Assembly (NCBI GenBank): GCA_020746105.1
Contig: CM036619.1
Location: forward strand, 59,073,135-59,137,134
Direction: 5' to 3'
Source: Trogon surrucura
Taxonomy: Eukaryota > Chordata > Aves > Trogoniformes > Trogonidae
Length of the DNA stretch: 64,000 nucleotides
Part shown: positions 32,061 to 44,480 of the stretch, one piece after another
Layout of the letters: each line of letters begins with the position of its first letter
Position numbering within the stretch: position 1 is the stretch's first letter
The notes under the pieces: generated by a model
Told to the model about the DNA's origin: nothing
The model's input: only the letters and a program-made list of their open reading frames with translations
Databases searched by the model: none
Made by a program: the position numbers and the translations under genes

Positions 32061-35000
32061 CCTTTTCACATGAGTAGTGCAGAGGTGAGTGATGTTGTTG
32101 AAATTATCTGCACAAAGCAGTTGCTGTGTACCTAAAAAAGCAAACAAAATGTTTGAAATGTCTTCTCATGCTTTTAAGTTCACCAGTGCTCTGGGTGAAA
32201 AAATTCCTCAACATGAGCCCTGTAAGCCTTACCTGTGACCCCCTGCAGGAACTAGATTGCATTTGCAGAGAAAATACATGTCAAACCTTATCTTTCTGAA
32301 ACTGGTTTATCCTATTCCTATTCAACAATGGATTATACCTTAGTTATCTTTAATTATTTTCTAAAAATAACACCCGAAAATTCAAAAAAAAAAACAACCC
32401 AAATATATCATGTGTCTCAGTCTCTTTTCCAAACAATTTTCCTGGTAGTGCTGTTTGGTTTAATTTGTGAACTCCTTAACATAAACTCTGTCAATGTAGC
32501 TTGATGAAAAGATCTTGTGTAATTTTGTAATATATACAATAATTCTCTTGTGGCATATATTCTTCCTCCCTCTGACTCTCCCACCTCTCCTCCCTTCATA
32601 TATATACTCATTGGGTATACATATGTGGGTTTTTTTAAATATTTAAAAGAACTTAGCAGTTGATAGTTCTGGGCCTCAGAGGAATAATAGCTCTTTCTAC
32701 GGAGAAGGGATGCCATTGAACTGATAATGTAGGACTGTAACAGCAGCTATACAACACCTCTTCCTTTCCAATTCTACACTAGACAAAAATGTTTCCATCA
32801 CATAATAAGGATTTATGATCATTGAGTCAAAGGTAAAGATGAAATACGCCAGGGAGTAGCATGGCCAAGTAGATTACATTGAGACAGAGATTCAAGATGC
32901 AATAGTTATTTCAAAAGCAAAACAATTCACAAGCTCCTTGCAGATGCTGAGTGGTATTATCAGGGCCAATAACTGCAGGACAACTTCACTAGGAAGGCCA
33001 CTGGGATGTTCAAAACATTCGAGACTTGGGAACCCATCCCAAGTCCTCGGCTTCCTGCAGGGTTTCAGGCTCTGGAAGCCACAGATAAATTCTGGTTAGT
33101 ATGGGGATTCCTGAAATGCCCCCAGTTTGTATTGAACCTAGAAAAGCCACAGTGGCTGTTTGCCCTGGAGAAACATAATGGGGGAGCACAGCCTGTCTGG
33201 CACAGCTTTCTCTAGCCTAATGACCCCAGAAAACTGCCAGAAATCCAGGCAGGATTTGCTGTCTTCCATCTGGCAGTTTCAAAGTCTAGCCATCTGGGCA
33301 AAGAAACCTTCAGTTCCCTTCTTTTTAGTCTCTTTTATAGAAAAAAAAAGAAGCAGATTTAAACACTATTAAAAGAAGTTTAAAATGAACACAGTAGTGT
33401 GTTCATCAAGCGTATACTCACCTCAGATTCTGGTACTTGACTTATTTGTATTGCTCATTCATTCTGACATTCACCACGGGGACTAATAAAGCACTTGGCA
33501 CACATTGTTTCTAATGTGGACATCAAACATGAGGTCTCTAGAAGTGGGGGGAGAATTTCTGTCTGCTACAGACATTCTGATTTACCTGCAGGCTCTGTGC
33601 CTGGCTTTCTCTTTGTGGGGATCTGTCACTGGAGAGATCTGCCAACATGCTGCCCCTTTACAAGTCTCCCAGGCCTTTCTCAGGTCAAAAATGTTCTTGC
33701 AAGATGGATACTTCTTTGTTTTGACACTCCTTACATCAGAATACAGGCAAGACTGCGACATGAAGCTGACTGATGCTCTGCTGGCTTTTGTGTCAAAGTG
33801 TTGGGGAGTCTAGAAATCCATAGCTCTAGGGCAGCCCAAACTGAAAGCTGTTTGGGATATCCCAAATTTCCTGCATGGAACTGGGAATTTTGCCAGCTTG
33901 GCATTTCTGATTCCTCAGGTTGGACCCAGGAAATGATAGGATGCCTACTGGAGCAACTTGGGTATGCAATTTTGAAGGGATGAATAAGCTCACTTCGCAA
34001 AACTGACAGTTGCATTACTTTAGAGGATAGCTAGTCTGGACATGCAAATATTATTGTAAGTAATTAAAAAAAAAATGGGTAGCTGTTACAGTTTCAAAGT
34101 TAACCCTTATTAAAGGTGTGTGTGTCCACAAGTCTAAATGTAAGCAGTACTGCACTGCCAAGGAGATGTGGCACTACTCCGAAATAGGGATATCCTGGAG
34201 ACAACTGTGGTTGACAATTCTGGTGTTGTGGAGAGAAAGAACCATGCTTACAAAGACCAATTCAGCAGTACGCTGGACAGATGTTGAGACTGGAGTGATG
34301 AGAGAATCGTAGCAAGAGACCTTTGGGGATTTTAGATAGGCCAGCAACTAAGAAGACTGAGATACCCTTGGTATTAATTCTGTCTGTCTTAATAGAAAAA
34401 GAGATGCATTGATGTTTCTCAGTTCTGTCATAATTTTCAAGCTAATAGAAATAAGTTGTAGGTCACTAAAATCTAAATGCTTCTGTAATAAAGGAGGTTA
34501 TGCTTACTTTTTTGCCTTTGAAATACAGCATTTCTGAGACTGTAGACAGAGCTTGACAGATCAAATTCAGTGAGTTGATGAAAGTGTTTGTGATAATTGT
34601 TTAATGACTTTGAACAATCCTTCAGACAAGAAAATTTTAAAAAGCCAGGACCTGGAATTTTCCGTTTTTACAAGTACCAAAATGTATTTAAAAGTATGCC
34701 AGGATTGTCAATGTTGTGGGCAATTTGTAGCGAAGGAACATTCTGTAAACAAAGGGAAATAGCACCTGTACCTAAGTTGTACATATATGCTCACGTAAAT
34801 AAATTCTGATTACTGACTCTTGGTAAGATGATGAAGATTTTTGTAGGAAATGTTAAAATATAGGCTGAGTGAGCTCATTGCCTACACTCCCCCACAAAAG
34901 CAAGGTGTAAGTTCAATTTTAAGGAAGCTAACACTTTTCATTCTGTTTCAAAGTTCTCTTTCAAAGCAATTTCTTATCTGGCAGATGGGTAATTTTGTCT

Positions 35001-36944
35001 TCAATTACATCTGTTGAGGTGCAAATTAATTTTCACTCTACGCTGCAAGTTACCCATTTTTGTAACAGAAATTGTAACAGTAAGATATACATTCCTTTCT
35101 ATGGTAGGTCAATGCTTTTACTGAGTGTGGAAATATGTTGGACTCTGCAAATACAGAGTCGTTTTGAATTTGTACTGTTCTAATACCCAGAAGTATAAAA
35201 ATACTTATATTTGTGCAGGTGGTTGAGTGTTTAATATTTTTTACTTTTCTGCAGAAAGAAATTCTACATTGTTATATTATTATATTACTATCACTTAATA
35301 TAGTTACTTTTTGATAGAAGTTAGTTGCTTCTGGAAGTAATCACATAGTTGGTAGTATGCAGAAAGGCATCATGATTATTCGCTGTGATTAATTGTATTT
35401 TTTGACATGCATTTTTATTAAAGTGTCTTGTGACATTTTTTACATCAAGAATATTTGCTGTTGTGTAGGAATTCCAGGTTAATTGCTTTTCTAGTTCAAA
35501 ACGTGCTCCATCTCAGATGTGTCCCTATTTCTCATATATAGACATATGAAATTTCAAAATTTAAATTTGCATTATTTAGAAAGGCTACATTTTTTTTTCA
35601 CAGTACAAAGAATAAACATTAATATAATTTTGTAATCGATTTATGTGTATTCAAACAATATTCTAATAATTATTTGGTTTAATATAGTTTTTGCTTGTTG
35701 TTATATCTTTGTTATATCTTTTTCATAGTGGTATGATGCTGAAAACTGTATTACAAGAAAAGCAAAACCAAAGTCAAATGATGCAAGGATGGAATAAAAA
35801 ACACATACAATTTTTGTCTCTAGACAATTTGACCTTACAATAATCATAAATTAAAAGTGCATGAGTAGGTTCGTAAATTAACATTAATGAGAAGCACAAA
35901 ATGTGACAGATTAAAATAAAACAACAAACCAAAATACCTTTGTTTTCCCACTAACTTACATACATTTTTATCTTTGTGCATACTGAAAATACTAAAACAT
36001 ATATTAAATTAAACTTGTGATTTTAATTTATTACACTAGCATACCAGAAATTCCATGTTATCTCAGAGTAAAGATGCAGTTTGTAGCCCTGACAGCATAG
36101 CTGGCACAGGCAAACAATATTTTTTTTTATAAATAGAAACAGATTTTAGTAACACAAATGCCAATGCAATTAGTCTTAATTTTACCTAAGTCACTGAGCA
36201 TACGTTCTTTCTATCAGAACAAGTGATAAAGATGCTGGGCCTTGAATCCATAAAAATTTTCCACAGGCAGACATGCTAAATCTTAATAGTTATTTTAATG
36301 CACTTTGTAGAAAAGTCTTAAAATTACAAATCATGCTAAAAACCTAATATTTTAGATATTGCCAATGTTGTATGTGTACAGTTATTAGATGTATATTTAG
36401 AATATATGTCAATAGTCCACAAATCATGCTACAAATGTATCAGACCCTCAAATAAAATGGTGCCAGTTCTAAAGAATTACTCAATGTTACATCTGTCTTT
36501 GATTTATTGTTTTTTGCTGTTGGAATTTGTTTTGAACTGGATCAATCTTGTCAACAGTTGTCCTATTCTTTATAGGCTTTGTAAATAATCAAATCTAAAT
36601 ACATTTGTAGTTACCCACCTTGTCATATAAAACTGGTGAGCAATCTATTTCTGGTGAGCAATAAAGAGAAAGGACATATTTCCAAGGACTTCTATTTGAT
36701 TTGTATTTGTTGCCGCCTTTTGGCTTTAGCACAGCAAAACATCCAAACATGTTTCATTGTTTTCCTGAAAAATAATTTTCCAGTTTTGAAGAAGTCTGAG
36801 ACAGAAGCTTAGGAAGCTTTCTTTTTCTTTTTCGTTCCCAATCCCAAGAAGTAACATTCTCTATTCATGTTAGCAAATTCACACAATAGAAATGCATGAA
36901 ACACGTACTTGTATCTCTTAAATTTGGCCTAGCCAAAAATTAAT
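32061..36944. other. Unique AT-rich spacer
   Basis: Nothing assignable in about 4.9 kb. Around 33000-33970 the GC content rises and words recur less randomly, which could be an old unidentified repeat, but I cannot name one. Confidence 0.45.
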
Positions 36945-37276
36945 AATCACAGAATCACAGAATCACAGAATGTTAGAGGTTGGAAGGGACCTCAAAAGAT
37001 CATCTAGTCCAGCCCCCCTGCCAGAGCAGGATCACCTACAGTAGGTCACACAGGAACGTGTCCAGGCAGGTCTTGAATGTCTCCAGAGAAGGAGACTCCA
37101 CAGCCTCCCTGGGCAGCCTGTTCCAGTGCTCTGTCACCCTCACTGTGAAAAAGTTTTTTCTAATACATTTGTGGAACCTTCTATGTTCCAGCTTGCACCC
37201 ACTGCCCCTTGTCCTGTCATTGGACATCACTGAAAAGAGGCTGGCATTGTCCTCCTGACACTCCCCCTTGACATAA
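36945..37276 (-). mobile_element. CR1 LINE, young-looking 3' end
   Basis: The plus strand opens with three 'cagaatca' repeats, then 'gaggttggaagggacctcaaaa' and 'gccagagcaggatcacctacagtagg'. The minus-strand frame contains [37 protein letters not shown] and [11 protein letters not shown]. The same diagnostic words appear in the copies at 37830 (plus), 41018 (minus), 45751 (plus) and 3458 (minus), marking one subfamily. Confidence 0.9.
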
Positions 37277-37829
37277 CATTCACAGTGAAAGTTACCTCTT
37301 AAAAATTCCCTTGCAGTTTCAGTCATATTACTCATTTATGTGCTGAGGTTTTTAAAAATGAGGCATAAGCATTTTTGTAAGAGGAAAGTGAACTCTGTTA
37401 AAACCTTCCTTAAGAAAAGTTTTTAGAGGAGATGTGTACAGTAGTAAATTTTGGCTATGCTTGAAAAAAGAGTAGGCTGATGAATAAATGTTCGAAAAAA
37501 AACACTTAGTAACTGAAAACATTTTCAGTTTGCAATACAATTCTGAATGCAACCTTACTAACAGCTATTGGTAGTGTTTCATCTATGATATATAGTATTT
37601 ACACCAATTTTGCTACTAAGTTCAGAACAGTTAAAGCCACAGAACCTATTTCCTTCAGAAATCTAGTTTTCTTCAGTGTGGTTTTATTTCACAGTGAAGA
37701 ATTTTTCAACTCTATTTTTCACATGACATCCTGAAACAGAGTAGCCAGAGAATATGTACTTACTTGGGTTATTAAGAATTCCATTTTCTGTGCAGAAAAA
37801 GGGTCACGGTGGTAAACTATGGAGTTCCA
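37277..37829. other. AT-rich spacer between inverted CR1 copies
   Basis: No feature recognised. Confidence 0.4.
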
Positions 37830-38229
37830 GTGCAGAGCCACAAACATGATGGAAGGGAGTGGAACATCTCCCTTATGAGGAAAGGCTGAAGGAGTTGGGT
37901 CTCTTCAGCTTGGAGAAGAGGAGGCTGAGGGGTGACCTCATTAATGTTTATAAATATATAAAGGGCGAGTGTCAGGAGGACTCAGCCAGGCTCTTCTCAG
38001 TGATGTGCAATGACAGAACGAGGGGCAACAGATGCAAGCTGAATCACAGGAGGTTCCACAAAAACACGAGGAGAAACTTTTCCACTGTGAGGGTGATGGA
38101 GCACTGGAACAGGCTGCCCAGAGAAGTTGTGGAGTCTCCTTCTCTGGAGACATTCAAAACCCGCCTGGACGTGTTCCTGTGTGACCTACTGTAGGTGATC
38201 CTGCTCTGGCAGGATGTGATTCTATGATT
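37830..38229 (+). mobile_element. CR1 LINE, 3' end with shortened tail
   Basis: An open frame at 37859-38194 encodes the ORF2 C-terminus ([64 protein letters not shown]). After 'gatcctgctctggcagga' the usual roughly 60 bp of UTR is missing and the sequence goes directly to 'tgtgattctatgatt'. The tail therefore carries an internal deletion. It is in inverse orientation to the copy at 36945. Confidence 0.9.
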
Positions 38230-40938
38230 CCACCAACATGAAGTTTGGTTTCTTCAGCCAGTATCAGTGGCTCGTGTAGTAGAGAAATTTTCAACCTTCC
38301 TGCGCAAACTGTGATCAGACGATACAATATTTAACCAAACAAAGAAGTAAGAATGACAGCATGGCTTATGTCTTTCATATAATCACATTCTAGATGCCCT
38401 GAATAAGAATGTGTATTATTGGACACACATGCTGCTACAAAGCTCAGATTTTTGAGATGTACTGTCAGGCTGAAATTCCTGAAATTGATTTTGCATTATG
38501 TTTACTTTAAAGAATCAGACTGGTTCCTGGAAAACTGGTTGCTAGTATGCCAGCATTTTGGCTGAAATACTCCTATTGTTAGGGCTGTGTAACTGGCCCT
38601 CCACCTGACATTCCTTTACTACTACCAACTTACTAAGGAGACATTCAGACTTACAGCACTCCTTTACATGTGGGGGAGGGAAAACAAAACAAGGGGTACA
38701 ACTAGTGTATGCTTGGAGACCAATCTGCTCTACAAACTCTGAACAACATCTGAACTTAAAATTAGTAGTGGTAATGGTAATGTCAGTAATCAAGAAAAAC
38801 AGTACATGATTTGTAGTATGATTTTTGCGTTAGCCTGGTTTGCTTATCATGTTCTTTCAGCAAAGGATGAAATGACAAAATGAATACCTATATAACAAAT
38901 TACTTTTTTTGGGAGTTTATAATTCATGGGCAATCTGGCTCTTCCTAGAATAGATATAAGTTCTCAGTTCAGTAACATAGTAAGTAACTTATCCAAACTG
39001 ATGAAAAAGGGGGGAAAAAAAAAACAACAAAAATCTGTTTCTTTTCCACAATATTTTAAATATTTTTTTTTAAAGAATGCTGTTTTATAGTGTAGAAATC
39101 TGGAATGGACATTTATTGTGTACATGTGCACGTATTTTTAAAAAGAACGCACAAAACTTTAAATCTATAAAAAGTTCTCACAGAAAAAAAAAGTAACTAC
39201 AAAAAGACAAGTGTCTGTTTCAAATATCACTTTAAAGTGTTTTGTGTGTCCGCTAAAATTTTGTTCAGGTTTTGGTTGAACACATTTAAAATTAGATTTT
39301 TTAACAATTCCTGCTGTGATTATTTGTGTAAAATTGCACATTTCAAATTAAACAAAGTGTCTTGATGAGACAAAAGACCCAAATTTGACTTATGACAGAC
39401 AGAGAGTGAGTGACGCCGTATGCAAACGTAGGGCTTAGTAATGAGATATGCAGGATATTATCGTGTCAGCAGACGGGGAAGTTCACTTTAGCTGTAAATT
39501 GCAGCTGTGCCTCAAAAAGCAACAGGATTAGGACAAGAGGCACAGGGCAGTTAAACCATTACCATTAGTCAGTGTTTTTCCTTCTTGGAGGAGGGTTAAT
39601 ACTATTTTGTTGTAGTGCTTTCTAGCATGAGCACAAAGTAAAAGAGAGTGTTTTCTACTTTGTGAAAATATTTTGTATAATCGTGAAATCTTCCTTCATT
39701 CTTCAGAAATATATATTATGTTAAAATTATTAGTAACTGTTCCTCTTAGGATTGCAACACAGAAATCTGAAAAACCAGAAAGGTTTTTTTCCTACTGATT
39801 TTCACAAACTGGTGCTTCTCACATCATTGTTATGGCCAGAGAAGTTAGTTAATCTGTGATTTTTAGAGCTAATTGGACATTTAAAATTTATAAACTGCAG
39901 CTAAACTCTTTCTGAGACAGCTTCTCTTTCCTGAGCTGCTCCCTACTCCATTGCAAAGAGCTTGTGAAGTGGAGTAGCTGTGATTGTTATGCCAAGGTGT
40001 GGGTGTCGCTGCAGAGGTTAAGACACATTTTCTTTTGGAAGGCAAGGGCAAAAGAGGATGTTGTGAACTATGTGACACCAGCAGGTTTCTTCTGGTAAGC
40101 AACATGATGTTAAAAAAATAAGAATTTATTTCTGAAAATCTAAAAAGGCCAATCACCATCATCACAATCTTTTGCAAACATAGGAATTTAAGGAGGACTT
40201 ACAAGTTTTATAGTTGTATAGAGCTTCTTACAAACGTTCATGGTAAGAACCAAGCACAAACTGGTTTTAAGTGGGATTTGAAGACTAGTATGAAGATTTC
40301 ACAGCCTTGAAAAATAATCGTCTGGAGGAAACTTAGAGTGTTTTGTACATGCATGTCACATCTCACTTTGAGCACCATCCCTGTGATGTTGAAACCTTTA
40401 GACTTTTCCTTTACCAGTTTCTTATACAACCTCTTGCAACAAGGCTAATAGGAATGGATTTTTTGATTGTAACTTAGTCCTTGTTTTGTGGAGTGGACTA
40501 AACCAAACAGCATTCCAGTAAGCCTTTTGATATGTACAGTCTGTTTGGATTGTGATTTAAGCAGTATTGAAATATTATGCCTCTTTATGTTAAATCAGAA
40601 ATCTAAATACATATTCTTAGGCCACAGGGACAACAAATTTTTTTTTCTGCCATACTACGTGGAGCTTTGCCTGCCAGTCAACTATACTGATTATTTATAT
40701 GTCAGACATTTCTCTAGTACTGTTAACCATCAAAAACTTCAATATGTATTGGATTTTTTTCTGCTGCTGTATCTTTTAAGGTCTAGATTTATCTGTTCTG
40801 TATTCACTTAAATGAGAGAAATACAATTTTCTTATGCAGGAGGTTCAAGTCCATTAAGTAAATTCTGTTGCTGAATTATTGTGAATATTGTTAGAAACTT
40901 GTAATAGTAGAATAGGTTCATACAGGAAAATATTTTTT
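38230..40938. other. AT-rich spacer containing a possible conserved element
   Basis: No transposon ends are recognised. The section 39370-39560 stands out by composition and is listed separately. The rest is AT-rich with A-runs. Confidence 0.45.
39370..39560. promoter_or_regulatory. Candidate conserved non-coding element (weak)
   Basis: Within CpG-poor, AT-rich flanks this stretch has five CpGs in about 75 bases (39415-39475) and dense candidate factor sites: an octamer-like ATGCAAAC, TAATGAGATATGCA, an E-box pair around ttgCAGCTGtgcc, and a bZIP-like word at 39466 (tgtcagcaga). It has no open frame or repeat match. This is a compositional judgement only. Confidence 0.2.
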
Positions 40939-41017
40939 CATAGAATCATGGAATGGTTTTGCATAGAACAGACATTAAAGATCATCTAGTTTCACCCCCC
41001 ACCATGGTCGGGGACAC
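40939..41017 (-). mobile_element. CR1 LINE tail (outer element, left piece)
   Basis: 'catagaatcatggaatggtttt' to 'caccatggtcggggaca' is the complement of a CR1 3' end of a different subfamily from the element that follows. The match resumes at 41312 with 'accttccactagaccacgttgctcaaa'. Confidence 0.8.
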
Positions 41018-41311
41018 AGAATCACAGAATCACAGAATGTTAGAGGTTGGAAGGGACCTCAAAGATCATCTAGTCCAACCCCCCTGCCGGAGCAGGATCA
41101 CCTACAGTAGAGCGCACAGGAATGCGTCCAGGCGGGTTTTGAATGTCTCCAAAGAAGAAGACTCCACAACCTCCCTGGGCAGCCTGTTCCAGTGCTCTGT
41201 CACCCCCATTGCGAAAAATTTTTTTCTCATATTTTTATGGAACCTCCTATGTTCCAGCTTGCATCCATTGCCCCTTGTCCTGTCAATGGACGCTGCTGAA
41301 AAGAGCCTGGC
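41018..41311 (-). mobile_element. CR1 LINE 3' end nested in a CR1
   Basis: It has a complete tail ('cagaatcacagaatcacagaatgttagagg') and an ORF2 C-terminal frame on the minus strand ([44 protein letters not shown]). It belongs to the same subfamily as 36945-37276. It sits within the consensus '...ggggaca|ccttccactagacc' of the outer CR1, so it is younger than that element. Confidence 0.88.
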
Positions 41312-41576
41312 TCCATCAACACCTTCCACTAGACCACGTTGCTCAAAACGCCCTCCAGCCTGGCCTTGGACACTTCCAAGGTGAGGGCATCCACAACTTC
41401 TATGGGCAACCTCACCACCCTCAGAGGGAAGAATTTCTTCCTAATATCTAATCATTACTCTCTTTCAATTTGAAACTGTTACCCCTTGTCCTATCACTAC
41501 ACTGCCTAATAAAGAGTCCCTTCCCTTCTTTCCAGTAGACTCCCTTTTAGGTACTGGAAGGCTGCTGTCATCATTT
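41312..41576 (-). mobile_element. CR1 LINE (outer element, right piece)
   Basis: The complement of CR1 ORF2 C-terminal sequence resumes: 'ccttccactagaccacgttgc', 'cagcctggccttggacacttcc', 'cctcagagggaagaatttcttcc' and 'ttggtactggaagg'-type words. Together with 40939-41017 it forms one disrupted element. Confidence 0.82.
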
Positions 41577-43002
41577 TTTTCATCAGAGCCAGCCATATTT
41601 GCATCAGCTGTGGTCTGTTAAGGATATACATACTAATTATTTTTCAAATAAGAATATTTCTGTATCATATTTTCATTCCAAATATTCTGATATAATTAAT
41701 TCAGTGATACAGGCTTTCTTTCATATCCTGCTTCAGTTAATTGTCTCAGGCTGTTATTTAAAATATCCTGAACACAATTTATTCTGTCATTAATATGGTT
41801 ACAGATTAATCAAAACTAATTTAAATCTGTTCTAAAAAACCCTAGGTTATCTCTAAATAAAGAATTTAAATATAGGTAAAGACTAGAATGTCATTTAAGA
41901 TGCAAATTGCTTGGTTTGTATTTTGCTTAGAGGCTGGGGGAAAAATGGTTTCCTTTACCTCTGCCTTAATCATAGTTAAATCCTCCTAAGAGTCAGAGCT
42001 TTTCAGGCAAACTCAGATGTAAAAGGAAGAAAATATGTAGAAAACCACACAACCTTACAGAGGATATAAGCCGCCTAACCTTGGTGAGGATTCAATGGCT
42101 AGCACTTGTCTCTTCTTCTACCAGATCTCATTCTGTCAAGCCATTGGTGCTGATACCCTTACAGCAGCTGAGGCAGCAACTTGTGTCCTTGCTTGTTCAT
42201 TTCTGTGACACTTTCTTGCCACTGTTCATGTGAAAGCTTTTAAATAGAAAATGAACAGGAAAGGCAATCTTCCTCTTTTCTTTTCAAAATCAATTCTTAG
42301 GGAAATACCTATTGATGTAGTCTACTCTTATTACTACTGCTCAGTATTACTGCAGAACTAATAGAGGATGACTTAGAGTTTTATGTTAAGTTCCAGTCTC
42401 ACTTGCAAGTGGACAGGGTGCAAGGCTAGTTTTACAGTTTGATCTTTCTACATTCAAATCTAAGAAATGTATTTCATCTTCAAAGTGTATATATAATGGA
42501 AAAATCTGACAGACAGGGTGCTGATGAAAGTGAGGTCAGTGGAATACTGTGAATGAAAGGCTGCAAGTTCTTTATGACACTTCACATAGTTTCTCAGTGG
42601 TAATAGCATCAGAAAGACACGGTCTCATTATAACGTGTATACAAGAGGAGTTAAGATATGAGACAACAGAAAAAAGAGAGAGCACTATATATTCCTGGGA
42701 AATCTAGAATTGCTCCCAAAGAACTCATAGCTATATATGAAAAACAAAGCAAAACTTCAAAATCCCAAATCCAAAACTACTGATAAAAGACAAAACAAGA
42801 AAATAAACTCTGTGGTTCACTTTTGAGACTTAGGATGCAATATTTTTGTGCTGTTAGGTCTCTCACCTTTTTGGTTTTTTCTTTCTCACTCTTCCATACT
42901 TTTATTCAAGACATACATATTGCACAAAGTGTAGTAAAATCCAACACAGCTAACTCAAACAAAAGTAAAAAGTGTCAACATTTCTCGGTGATTTCATAGA
43001 AT
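41577..43002. other. AT-rich spacer
   Basis: No assignable feature. Confidence 0.45.
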
Positions 43003-44480
43003 CATAGAATCACAGAATGTCTTAGGTTGGAAGGCACCTTAGAGATCATCTAAGCCAACCTCCCTGCCATGGGCAGGGATGCCTCTCAACTAGATCAGGT
43101 TGCTTTAGGCCTCACCCAACCTGGCCTTGAATGTCTCCAGGAGGGGGCACCCACAACCTCTGTGGACAATCTATAACAGAGTCTTTCCACTCCTGTACTG
43201 AAGAATTTCTTCCTAAGATCCAATCTAAACCTATTCTCCTTCAATTTAAATACATTTCCCCTTGTCCTGTTGCTGGACATTCTTATAAAAAGTCCCTCTT
43301 CAGCCTTCCTGTAGGTTCCTTTCAGGTATCGGAAGGCAGCTACAAGATCCCCTCAGAGTCTTCTCCAGGCTGAACAGTCCCAGCTCCCTCAGCCTGTCCT
43401 CATAGCAGAGGTACTCCAGCCCCTGGATCATTTTTGTGGCCCTCCTCTGAACTAATTCCAACAGTGGGGACACCAGAACTGGACCCAGGATTCAAAGTGG
43501 GGTCTCACAAGAGCAGAGTGAAGGGGGAGAATCACCTCTCTTGACCTGCTGGCCACATTCCTCTTGATGCATCCCAGGATGCTGTTGGCCTCTGGGCTGC
43601 ATGAGCGCACTGCCGGCTCATGTTGAGCTTCTCGTCTATCAACACCCCCAAGTCCTTCTCTTCAGGGCTACTCTCAACCCACTCTGAACCCAGTTTATAT
43701 TTGTGCCTGCGATTTGTCCGACCCAGGTGCAGGACCTTGCACTTTGACTTGCTGAAGCTCATGCAGTTTGCATCGGCCCATTTCTCAAGCCTATCAAGGT
43801 CCTTCTGAATGGCATCCCTTCCCTCAAGTGAGTCCATGGGACCACACAGGTTGGTGTCATCGGCAAACTTGCTGAGGGTGCACTTGATGCCGTTGTCCAT
43901 GTCACTGACAAAGATGTTGAACAGCACTGGACCCAGAACAGGCCCCCGAGGAACTCCATTTGTCACTGGTCTCCATGTGGACATGAAGCCATTGACCACA
44001 ACTCTTTGAGTGCAACCTTCTTGCCAGTTCCTTATCCACTGAGTGGTCCACCCATCAAGTCCATGTCCCTGATCTTGGAAACAGGGATGTCATGTGGGAC
44101 AGTGTCAAATGCCTTGCACAACTCCAGGTAGATGACATCGGTTGCTCTTCCCATATCAACCAGAGTTGTAAATTTGTCATAGAAGGTCACCAAATTAGCC
44201 AGGCATGATTTGCCCTTAGTTGGCTGTCACTGATCACCTCATTATGCTTAATGTGCTTTAGTATAGATACCAGGAAGATCTGCTCCATGATTTTACCTGG
44301 CACAGAGGTGAAGATGTCTAGTTTGTAGTTCACTGGGTTTTCTTTGCTTCTCTTTTTAAAAATGGGCATTCTGTTTCCCTTTTTTCCAAACTTTGGGAAC
44401 TTCACCAGACTGCCACGACTTCTTGAATATGATGGTTAGTGGCCTAGTAACTTCATCACAGATGTTAAGCATATTGTTTT
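43003..44480 (-). mobile_element. CR1 LINE, long fragment with RT motifs
   Basis: About 1.5 kb, the longest CR1 here. From the 3' tail at 43003 the minus strand runs through the ORF2 C-terminus and into the reverse-transcriptase palm. The frame at 43532-43999 has [19 protein letters not shown], the catalytic FADD in KFADDTNL, then [20 protein letters not shown] and [15 protein letters not shown]. Further upstream (44000-44480) more RT sequence is broken by stops and frameshifts. The element is 5'-truncated, lacks ORF1 and the endonuclease, and is inactive. Confidence 0.93.

Noticed and set aside
40488-40811. 107-codon plus-strand open frame
   Set aside because: Phe/Leu/Tyr-rich composition typical of translated T-rich DNA; no motif.
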